A stretch of 64,000 bases of DNA, from the NCBI GenBank assembly GCA_019635215.1, contig JAHBZZ010000005.1, forward strand, positions 1 through 64,000. The letters run 5' to 3'. This document shows, piece by piece, positions 28,194 to 35,266 of the stretch (positions are counted from its first letter, which is position 1; every line of letters starts with the position of its first letter). A program made the position numbers and the translations under genes. The notes beneath the pieces were generated by a model that ran no database searches, was not told the origin of the DNA, and saw nothing but the letters and a program-made list of their open reading frames with translations. The stretch comes from Nitrosomonas sp. GTDB taxonomy: Bacteria > Pseudomonadota > Gammaproteobacteria > Burkholderiales > Nitrosomonadaceae.

Positions 28194-28237
28194 GATTGCC
28201 TCCTCTTTTCTTGATAAAAATGAGACTACAGTCTCGG

Positions 28238-29455
28238 TTATGTCGCAGAGTTTTGATAGTACTTAATCGGCGCACCACCATCGGTCAGTGTTCCACCTGA
28301 ACGCATCCAGGCAAGAAAACCGATTTGACCGAGCTTGATGTAAGCTGAATCATCGAATCTGAATAAGGTCATGCCCATGACATCGCGGATGGTGTAGCGC
28401 GAGAAATCACCGAACAGGATTGATTTTGCATTGGCCGCCATGACTGCCATGTCTTGGTTGATGGTGATCGAATAGCCCAGAAGAGTATCGGCCATTGGTC
28501 CGGCTAAGCCGTCATAGCCAGGCAGAAATACTGGACGATTCTGGCTGTCCTTCAATTTGCGAACCACCTTTAAGCTGGCATCGTTCATCATAAATCGAAC
28601 TCTCTCGCCGACCCGATACGCCGGATCGATAGAGTGAACCAGGTCAATCAAATCATCAACGATGACTGTCAGGGTTTGCCCGGTCGTTCCAACCTTGCCT
28701 GATGCGGCTGCGGTAACTACGCCACGCGGCTGATTGGTGCCTGTTCCGGTTGTGAAATACTGATTCAGTATTCGCCCCAGACGCTGGCTGAGCCTATTTA
28801 CGATGAACGCCTCAATATCCACGGCAGAATCCTGCAGCAATTCAAACGGGACCGCGACGATTTTTGAACTGAATTTGTACGTATTCAGGGTAACCACGCC
28901 AAATGTTGGGTCAGCGCTTGTTGCCGTGGTGTTTTCAGCGATCAGCTCGCCAACCTCGGATGTTCCGTCCGAGGTCGGGAAATTGATCGCATTTCCGCCT
29001 TCCGTTGAAATAACCGAGGCGGCTTCACGTACGCCGCCGAAAGCTTTGAGCGTTTCGATAATGGAGCCGGCCACTTCTGTGGGCACTGTATGCCCGCCTT
29101 CTGATCCGGTTGTCGTGCTCATGGTGTTGCGGATTTCAATCCAGTCCTCGGCGGTCATCGCTTTATCGCCGCCACGCAGCCATTTCATAAATAATTTATT
29201 CATCGGCGAATCGTTTTTTCTATTTCCCGCTATCGATTCTTCGATTGTATCGTTGATGGCTTCGTCCGCTATTTTTTCAAGCATTTTCGTGGTTCGGTCG
29301 ATCTGCGCTTTGATGTCATCCAGCTCGGCCATTGCGGCATCGTATTGTTCCTGATGCTGCGGTTCCCATTTGTCGTTGTTGTCTTCGACCAGTGAGCGGG
29401 TTTTTTTTGCCAATGTTGCGTGGCGTTCACGCAATGCCTGCAATGTTTCTGCCAT
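28238..29455 (-). CDS. HK97-fold major capsid protein
   Basis: 405 aa. The N-terminal 110 residues are helical (a delta-like scaffolding segment: LAKKTRSLVEDNNDKWEPQH). Then come GSEGGHTVPTEVAGSIIETL and INFPTSDGTSEVGELIAENT, the E-loop and P-domain strands, and QYFTTGTGTNQPRGVV, the standard pattern of phage_capsid family proteins. The ribosome site GGAGATAACA precedes the ATG. The protease coded just upstream would remove the delta domain. Confidence 0.95.
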   Translation of the reverse strand: MAETLQALRERHATLAKKTRSLVEDNNDKWEPQHQEQYDAAMAELDDIKAQIDRTTKMLEKIADEAINDTIEESIAGNRKNDSPMNKLFMKWLRGGDKAMTAEDWIEIRNTMSTTTGSEGGHTVPTEVAGSIIETLKAFGGVREAASVISTEGGNAINFPTSDGTSEVGELIAENTTATSADPTFGVVTLNTYKFSSKIVAVPFELLQDSAVDIEAFIVNRLSQRLGRILNQYFTTGTGTNQPRGVVTAAASGKVGTTGQTLTVIVDDLIDLVHSIDPAYRVGERVRFMMNDASLKVVRKLKDSQNRPVFLPGYDGLAGPMADTLLGYSITINQDMAVMAANAKSILFGDFSRYTIRDVMGMTLFRFDDSAYIKLGQIGFLAWMRSGGTLTDGGAPIKYYQNSAT

Positions 29456-29476
29456 TGTTATCTCCTTTTTGGATAT

Positions 29477-29499
29477 AAAAAAGCCGGAACAAGTCCGGC
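29477..29499 (-). terminator. Terminator-like hairpin upstream of the capsid gene
   Basis: On the minus strand GCCGGA (29499-29494) pairs with TCCGGC (29488-29483), followed by six T residues. It separates the protease (stop 29525) from the capsid start (29455). Same design as the hairpin before the tail tube gene. Confidence 0.7.
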
Positions 29500-29524
29500 C
29501 TGGTTGTGTTTGCGTGATACTACG

Positions 29525-30241
29525 CTAGGGTAAGTGCCTGGCCAGAGCAGCCATGCGCTTCATGTGTTGCATTTCAGTCTGATGTTTCATTTTTATTTCA
29601 TTTTCCTGTGCTATTTTCGGTGCATGCGCGTATGCAGACAGATCCCATCTTTGCTGATTTTTTACCGGAACCGTGACGATTTCATCTACAAAGCCAGCAT
29701 CAAGCGCCTCTTGCGCGCCGAACCAGGTTTCCGCAGCCATCCATTCCCGGATTTCCCCGGCATCCTTGCCGGTATGGTTTGCGTAAGTCGCTACCAGAGA
29801 TTCATCAACTTTTTCAAGCAAAGCGGCCATCTGCAGCATGTCATCCGCATTGCCCCAAGCGATTGACCAGGCTTTGTGAATCATAAAAAAACCGCCCTCG
29901 GACATTTTTACCGTATCGGCTGCTATGGCTACATAAGTCGCTGCGCTGGCTGCCTGGCCGTCAATGTGGGATATGATGTTCGATTTGTGCTCACGTATTG
30001 CTGTTTCCATTGCGCGGGCGGCAAATACATCACCACCAGGCGAATTGATGCGCAGATTGATTGTTGGTGCTGTAATGCTGGCTAATTGTTTCGCAAACGA
30101 TAGTGTGGACACACCGCCCCAGTAATCATCGCTGACAATCACGTCGTACAGATAGACTGTCGCTTCATCGCCGTTATCTTCGGCCCCGAATATTCCCTTG
30201 CCGCGATTGTCAGCCAATAATTTAAGCAGTTGCTTTGCCAT
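29525..30241 (-). CDS. ClpP-like prohead protease
   Basis: 238 aa, a Clp-fold serine protease that matures the prohead. The catalytic Ser99 is in DGQAASAATY, His122 in GGFFMIHKAW, and NSPGGDVFAA forms the oxyanion region. It lies between portal and capsid in the same direction, the standard order. The C-terminal 35 residues are helical and charged. Confidence 0.92.
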   Translation of the reverse strand: MAKQLLKLLADNRGKGIFGAEDNGDEATVYLYDVIVSDDYWGGVSTLSFAKQLASITAPTINLRINSPGGDVFAARAMETAIREHKSNIISHIDGQAASAATYVAIAADTVKMSEGGFFMIHKAWSIAWGNADDMLQMAALLEKVDESLVATYANHTGKDAGEIREWMAAETWFGAQEALDAGFVDEIVTVPVKNQQRWDLSAYAHAPKIAQENEIKMKHQTEMQHMKRMAALARHLP

Positions 30242-31472
30242 TCTTTTTTACTCCGCTGTTTAATCCATTTCCGTTTTCGTGTGGCCGCATGTTCTCAAGC
30301 CGACGCGCTTCATTTGGTTCCATCCAACCCGGTTCTCCGGCTCGGCCAATTGCAATGCGGTATGCCTCAAATCGTGTTTTTAGATCACCACGCTCCAAGG
30401 CGGCTGTATTGTGCTCAACGTAAAACCTATCTGATCTACCAAAAACCTTTCGATTGATTTCCTGACGGATCGTGTTCATGTGCCGCAGCAGGGTATATTG
30501 CACAAATGCGCGCCCCAGTTCCTCCAGCCCTCTGCCGAACGATGTTGTTTTTTCATTGTGACCAATCAGGAATGGCGGAACGTTAAACGCTCGCGCAATC
30601 TCTTCAATTTGGAATCCACGTGTTTGCAGCAGCTGAGCATCTTCGTGCGGCATGGTAACTTGTTCTATTTTAAATTCGCCCTGAAGTAATCCGGGTCTGT
30701 GCGCATTCATCGCGCCGCCATACTTTTGCTCTACCACGCTCTTAATTTCCGCAATAGCTTCATCACCAAGATCGGTGGTTGTTGTAATCCAGTAGTCAGG
30801 TCTGGCGCTGTTTCTGAAAAATCGGGCGCTATATTCATTCGCCGCAAGTGCTGTGCCCGCTGCGTTGAATAATCCGTACCGCAGCGCAGACGGGCTGCGG
30901 CGACCATCAAAACCCATTGACGGGAAGTGCAGCATGTCCCCTTGGTCGGCAGTTATTATTTTTCCATCACTGCTGACATAGGTGTAAATCAACATGTTTT
31001 TGTCCAGGTCAATCCGCTGCATTTTCGCTGGATTGATCGGCTCAAACCCGTAAATGTTTGGAGAAAGTCTGCTAGTACGATGTATCCGGGCAAATCCATC
31101 ACCGTGCAGCAGCTTTGCAAGCAATAACGATTCCCAGAATGTGCACGCAAGCCAGTTGGGCATGGCCGATTCATTGAGCATAAACCACAAATCGTTTTTA
31201 ATGCGTTTACGCTCATCGTCATCAATCCGTTCATATACATGCAAGGGCATGCTTGCTATTGCACCGCCAATCAACGCTGTGCAAGCATTGACGACTGATA
31301 ACTGCATGGCCGTGCGTTCCGTTACAGCCATTCCTGAACTAGATAGTCCGCCAGATAACCAGTCGTGCAATTCGCTTCCGCGTGTACCGCTTGACAGCGG
31401 TATTCCGCTGGCTCGTATACGCGCCCCGCTGTGAGCGGCATGACTTCTATTTTTCTTGGTTCTTTTACTCAA
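30222..31472 (-). CDS. HK97-family portal protein
   Basis: 416 aa. The dodecameric ring through which DNA enters the head. The family pattern is clear: MQLSVVNACTALIGGAIASM, NESAMPNWLACTFWESLLLA, YSARFFRNSARPDYWI, and ARAFNVPPFLIGHNEKTTSF toward the C-terminus. It overlaps terL (4 bases) and the protease (20 bases), so the packaging genes are translationally coupled. Confidence 0.95.
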   Translation of the reverse strand: MSKRTKKNRSHAAHSGARIRASGIPLSSGTRGSELHDWLSGGLSSSGMAVTERTAMQLSVVNACTALIGGAIASMPLHVYERIDDDERKRIKNDLWFMLNESAMPNWLACTFWESLLLAKLLHGDGFARIHRTSRLSPNIYGFEPINPAKMQRIDLDKNMLIYTYVSSDGKIITADQGDMLHFPSMGFDGRRSPSALRYGLFNAAGTALAANEYSARFFRNSARPDYWITTTTDLGDEAIAEIKSVVEQKYGGAMNAHRPGLLQGEFKIEQVTMPHEDAQLLQTRGFQIEEIARAFNVPPFLIGHNEKTTSFGRGLEELGRAFVQYTLLRHMNTIRQEINRKVFGRSDRFYVEHNTAALERGDLKTRFEAYRIAIGRAGEPGWMEPNEARRLENMRPHENGNGLNSGVKKNGKATA

Positions 31473-33178
31473 AGCAGGATCGCTCGCGGTTTCGTTTTCT
31501 TCTCTATTTTATTGACCAGCCCTACGCCCGCGCCCATGACCGCCGCGACCATCAGATCAATTCTGCCGGTTGCCTTGTTTTTATCCAGTTTCCTATTCTC
31601 GGCCGCATCTGCAACTGTCACTGCGTTTGCTGCACACATCGTCAGGATCGGATGACCGTTGTGCACGACCTCACCGTTCAGCAGCGCACTTTCGAACATG
31701 TCCAGTGCGGGAGACATATCTTTGTAGCCCTGGCCGAACGGTATGAGTTCCGGCAGCCGGTATCCGTCATCGTTGGCCATTTGCATCAAGTCCTCTATGC
31801 GCCAGCGATCGTATGCGATGCACTGGATATCAAAGCAATCCTGCAGCTCTACGAGACGCTGAAGAACGAAACGTTTGCTGATTGCCTTTCCGGGTGTTGT
31901 TTCCAAAAAACCGGCGGTTTTCCACGCAAAATAAGGCACCCTATCGAGCTCCTCTTTACGTCCAAGCCCCTCATCCGGCAACCAGGCAAACGGTACCAGA
32001 TGCCAGGGCTCTCCGATTTCTATCGGCTCTACCCATAGCACCAGTCCGGTCAGATCGGTTGTTGATCCAAGGTCGAGACCGCCGTACGCTTTCCGTCCAC
32101 GCAGATCTCGCCAGTCGTAGACTCTACGCGCACCCATCCAGATACCCGCGGATATCCACGGATTTTCCGCCTCGGTCCACTGGCAAAAATTAAGTCGCCG
32201 GACAATCGCTTCTTTTCCCGGCATGCCGCGCGCTTCATTGACCTGACCGCGGATGTATTTTTTACCGGGCAGTCCGTATTTCAGCGACGGGTTTGCTTTA
32301 TGCCAGCATTCCTCATCAGCAAACGGATCGTCCGTTTCATCCAGCGCGCACACGTAACCGAAAAACTCATCATCGACACGCTGACCGCTGGCTACTTGTA
32401 TCGCGTAATCATGATACGTTCCGCATGGGCTTTGCTTATCCGATCCGCTGTTTGTGATGATCACAATTAACGGCTGCTTGCGGAACTTAAAGCCTGCGCG
32501 CTGCATTTCAAGCGCATGGTTTGTTTTATGCTCATGGAACTCATCGATGATCGATATATGCGGCCGCGGACCGGATTGTCCTGCGTCGGATGATATCGGC
32601 CTGAAAAAACTGGCTGTTTTCAGATAAGCCAGGTTCCATACTTGCTGACCAACACCGCTTCTTTTAAGCCGATTAAACAACTGCGGCGATTGATCGACCA
32701 TCGCAACCGCATCACGGAATAACACCATAGCCTGGTCTTTTTTTGTTGCTGCAGCATAAACTTCAGCACGGCTTTCTCCGTCCGCCATCAAACCGTACAA
32801 CCCGAATCCGGCAACCAGGGGAGATTTCCCGCAGCCCTTTCCAGCTTCGATGTACGTTACACGAAAGCGGCGATGCCCGTCTGCATCAACCCAGCCGAAT
32901 AAACTACCGGCAACAAAGCATTGCCAGTCCAGCAATTGATAGGGCTTGCCCTCATATTCGCCACCGTTCAAACACAATACGTCACGAAAAAAACCGATTA
33001 CGCGCTTTACTTTTTCAAGGTCGAAAAAAAAGCCCCTGGATGGGGCTTCTTCAAGATCTTGCATGTGTCGCTGACAGGCTGCTCTGACATGCGGTCCAGC
33101 AATTATTTTTCCTGACAGAACATTTCGCGCATAGGTGGTTACCGGGTCACGTGAAGTAGTCCTGGTCTTTTTCACCAA
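31469..33178 (-). CDS. Terminase large subunit
   Basis: 569 aa. The ATPase that pumps DNA and the nuclease that cuts it. Walker A EAGKGCGKS (111-119), Walker B SIIDEFHEH (Asp212, Glu213), and the C-terminal nuclease with GGLDLGSTTDLTG and GRIDLMVAAVMG. It belongs to the large-terminase group found with P27-type small subunits. The start is TTG at 33178 or GTG at 33175, inside the terS gene. Confidence 0.94.
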   Translation of the reverse strand: MVKKTRTTSRDPVTTYARNVLSGKIIAGPHVRAACQRHMQDLEEAPSRGFFFDLEKVKRVIGFFRDVLCLNGGEYEGKPYQLLDWQCFVAGSLFGWVDADGHRRFRVTYIEAGKGCGKSPLVAGFGLYGLMADGESRAEVYAAATKKDQAMVLFRDAVAMVDQSPQLFNRLKRSGVGQQVWNLAYLKTASFFRPISSDAGQSGPRPHISIIDEFHEHKTNHALEMQRAGFKFRKQPLIVIITNSGSDKQSPCGTYHDYAIQVASGQRVDDEFFGYVCALDETDDPFADEECWHKANPSLKYGLPGKKYIRGQVNEARGMPGKEAIVRRLNFCQWTEAENPWISAGIWMGARRVYDWRDLRGRKAYGGLDLGSTTDLTGLVLWVEPIEIGEPWHLVPFAWLPDEGLGRKEELDRVPYFAWKTAGFLETTPGKAISKRFVLQRLVELQDCFDIQCIAYDRWRIEDLMQMANDDGYRLPELIPFGQGYKDMSPALDMFESALLNGEVVHNGHPILTMCAANAVTVADAAENRKLDKNKATGRIDLMVAAVMGAGVGLVNKIEKKTKPRAILL

Positions 33179-33608
33179 AATCCAGCGTTCCTTGTGGCTG
33201 CACCTGAATCCTTGTTCTTGCAGCCGGCGTCATCCCAAATTCACGCGCAATCATCATGGCCTGCTTTAAGCTCATTGACTGCACGATCTTCCACTGGCTC
33301 ATGACATCACCGCCAGTTTTTTCAGAATGATTCATTGGCGTATCCTCGCAACAAATTGTTGCTCTACGATATTCAGCCAGTGACTCACAAAACATGGCAA
33401 GTATCGGCACATCAACAACCGTCAGCAATCTTGATTGTCTGAGAACTGGCGCAACTTCGTCCCATACTTGCCGCGCAGCGTCAGACAAAAAATCTGGTGC
33501 AGTCAGATCGTTCAGGTAATCAGGATCAGGCTCTTGCTTGTTGATCCCACGTTTACCAGGGTTTCCGGTAACGATCTTAAGATTCGTCGGTTTTGATAAT
33601 CTAGCCAT
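33147..33608 (-). CDS. Terminase small subunit, P27 family
   Basis: 153 aa. GNPGKRGINKQEPDPDYLND and LSDAARQVWDEVAPVLRQSR are typical of P27-type small terminases, which recognise the cos region and start packaging. The C-terminus (GMTPAARTRIQVQP) also matches the family. It overlaps terL by 32 bases. Confidence 0.9.
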   Translation of the reverse strand: MARLSKPTNLKIVTGNPGKRGINKQEPDPDYLNDLTAPDFLSDAARQVWDEVAPVLRQSRLLTVVDVPILAMFCESLAEYRRATICCEDTPMNHSEKTGGDVMSQWKIVQSMSLKQAMMIAREFGMTPAARTRIQVQPQGTLDFGEKDQDYFT

Positions 33609-33726
33609 TCTGATAAAAATTAAAGCGGATAAGCGGTATAATCAGGAAAACCACCCCCCCCATAGAATTACGCGGTATTGCACAAAGAGGCCCCAGACCG
33701 GTCTAGGTGCTGAAAGCCCCAGACTT
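33609..33726. other. Candidate cos region between HNH and TerS
   Basis: This non-coding stretch holds two C runs (C8 near 33653 and C6 near 33733) and a perfect palindrome AGACCGGTCT at 33695-33704. In HK97-type phages with an HNH gene next to P27 TerS, the cohesive-end site lies exactly here. The overhang itself cannot be read from a prophage sequence. Confidence 0.45.
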
Positions 33727-34056
33727 TTAACCACCCCCCGCCGACCAGTGATGGTTGACTGACAGCGGAACCCCGTTTGTGTCACATCCAACTGCAGCCG
33801 ATCCTGATTCTTGCCGTTGTTTGTGAGTATCGTGGCACTGCTTGCACAGCGGCTGCCAGTTCTTCCGATCCCAGAACAGCTTCAGGTCGCCCTTGTGCGG
33901 AACAATATGATCAACAATAGTTGCCGGAACAATTCGCCCCAGGCGTTGATGATCCGCACATAACGGGTTCTTAGTCAAAAAATCAGCGCGCGCCCTTTGC
34001 CATTTGTGACCGTAACCACGCTCCGCGGACGATTTCCGATCATTGTATTTAGACAT
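33727..34056 (-). CDS. HNH endonuclease
   Basis: 109 aa. The HNH motif is ATIVDHIVPHKGDLKLFWDR ... NWQPLCKQCHDTHK, with the DH pair, the central N and the final H. Upstream of P27 terminases these enzymes help TerL cut at cos. RBS-rich spacing follows the hairpin at 34057-34088, so it may be transcribed separately. Confidence 0.88.
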   Translation of the reverse strand: MSKYNDRKSSAERGYGHKWQRARADFLTKNPLCADHQRLGRIVPATIVDHIVPHKGDLKLFWDRKNWQPLCKQCHDTHKQRQESGSAAVGCDTNGVPLSVNHHWSAGGG

Positions 34057-34088
34057 AAAAAAAGCCGAAAATCTCTCGATCCCGGCTT
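34057..34088 (-). terminator. Rho-independent terminator upstream of HNH gene
   Basis: On the minus strand AAGCCG (34088-34083) pairs with CGGCTT (34067-34062), followed by a run of T residues. It separates the late-regulator candidate (stop 34126) from the packaging genes and would be a natural target of antitermination. Confidence 0.75.
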
Positions 34089-34125
34089 GTTTGGTTAGCG
34101 ATCATTCATCTGATGAACGCAACTA

Positions 34126-34512
34126 TTACAACATAGCCGATTTATACATTTTTTCGGCACCATGTGTCAAGTGTGTGTTTAAAATATTTGCCATCATCTG
34201 ATACGCACTACGCCTATATTGCCGCAGAGTTCTGATGGAAACACCCAACTGATAAGCCTTTGCGGCCTCATTCCTGCATGTCGAAAGAAATTCCTTGCGA
34301 ATAACAAGCTGAGGAATCTCGGGCAGCATCCTGAACGCCTTTTCAGTTTCCTGGAATTCAAGATCAACTCCGCGATCAACAAACTGTACACCACCAAACG
34401 GCGTCAATTTTCTGAAAGCGGATTCGCAAGGATATCCGAGTTTATCACCCGATTGCATCTTAATCCTTGCCCAGCGATCCAATCTTGATACAACAGCAGA
34501 CTCATCAATCAT
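34126..34512 (-). CDS. Phage antiterminator Q / ArpU-like regulator candidate
   Basis: 128 aa from ATG 34512, which AAGGAG precedes. The C-terminal half has LPEIPQLVIRKEFLSTCRNE ... AYQLGVSIRTLRQYRRSAYQ, a sigma-region-4-like helix-turn-helix pattern seen in phage late-gene regulators such as Q-type antiterminators and ArpU/RinA. It is the last gene before a terminator and the packaging and head genes, the position of Q in lambdoid phages. The role is inferred. Confidence 0.6.
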   Translation of the reverse strand: MIDESAVVSRLDRWARIKMQSGDKLGYPCESAFRKLTPFGGVQFVDRGVDLEFQETEKAFRMLPEIPQLVIRKEFLSTCRNEAAKAYQLGVSIRTLRQYRRSAYQMMANILNTHLTHGAEKMYKSAML

Positions 34513-34723
34513 CAGACATCTCCTTGAAAAATTTACACCGACAACCAACGCCAGGCACACCACGCTGAGACTCGTTACGCGAATCAGTGCAGACAATCCG
34601 GCCGAGCACAACATCATGTTTGGCACACAACTTGCACCCAAGATCATTAAGCTGCATCCTCTCTACGACATCAGCTGGATCGCCGTAGTAGTAATGAGGC
34701 AAAGCCCGGCTGTCACTGTCCAT
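34505..34723 (-). CDS. Cysteine-rich small phage protein
   Basis: 72 aa with LGCKLCAKHD and VGCRCKFFKE, two Cys pairs that could bind zinc. RIVCTDSRN lies between. The start at 34723 overlaps the previous gene by 11 bases and its end overlaps the regulator by eight, so the three are coupled. Probably DNA- or RNA-associated; unrecognised. Confidence 0.6.
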   Translation of the reverse strand: MDSDSRALPHYYYGDPADVVERMQLNDLGCKLCAKHDVVLGRIVCTDSRNESQRGVPGVGCRCKFFKEMSDD

Positions 34724-34955
34724 CGCGCCCACCGCGTCGCAGCTGCTCTGGTGTTTGCATTGGCGTCAGATCAACATCGGTCATGCAAACTTCCGCATCA
34801 CCGGTCAGCTGCTTTCCAATCTCAACCCCACTCTCTTTCGCGTAAACCATTTTTACCCCATCACCAAACACAGCCCGGCATTCATCCGCAAACGCAACGC
34901 AAACTGGGAAATGCTCTCGAACGTATTTCGCGTCGATCTTTTTTTTATCACTCAA
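34713..34955 (-). CDS. Hypothetical phage protein
   Basis: 80 aa beginning MSDKKKIDAKYVREHFPVCV and continuing through FADECRAVFGDGVKMVYAKE. No motif is recognised. It is the first gene after the 254-bp dyad array and opens the group that ends with the late-regulator candidate. Confidence 0.6.
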   Translation of the reverse strand: MSDKKKIDAKYVREHFPVCVAFADECRAVFGDGVKMVYAKESGVEIGKQLTGDAEVCMTDVDLTPMQTPEQLRRGGRDGQ

Positions 34956-34957
34956 TG

Positions 34958-35211
34958 TTCCATACCTTCCATACCTTGATGCATGAGGTATGGAACCCTG
35001 AGAGCCTTATTCCATGCCTCTGTTCCATACCTTCCATACCTTCCATACTGCTTTTACGTACGCATACACGCGCGCGTGTACGTGCGCGCGCACCCGCGCA
35101 TGTGTGCGCGCACGCATGTAGGTATGGAAGGTATGGAAGGTATGGAAGAAGCCCTGTCCATGCGGGTTCCAGCCTTCCATACCTCACGCATGAGGTATGG
35201 AAGGTATGGAA
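34958..35211. repeat. Dyad array of 9-bp GGTATGGAA motifs around an alternating purine-pyrimidine core
   Basis: Eleven exact copies of TTCCATACC/GGTATGGAA and two one-base variants are laid out almost mirror-symmetrically about position 35085. Left arm: two forward units, a hairpin loop and one inverted unit, then four more forward units. Right arm: three inverted units, one forward, a loop and two inverted. The centre (35056-35120) alternates purine and pyrimidine almost throughout (CGCGCG, GTGTACGTGCGC), which favours Z-DNA. It lies just downstream of the replication gene, so a replication origin is one reading. Confidence 0.85.
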
Positions 35212-35266
35212 CTTTTGACGCAAAATTCCCACGGCTCGAGATACGGCCGTGGAGAAATGCGTCAAA

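Noticed and set aside
34958-35211. CRISPR array
   Set aside because: Repeat units are only 9 bp, often directly adjacent and in both orientations, with no constant-length spacers and no cas genes.
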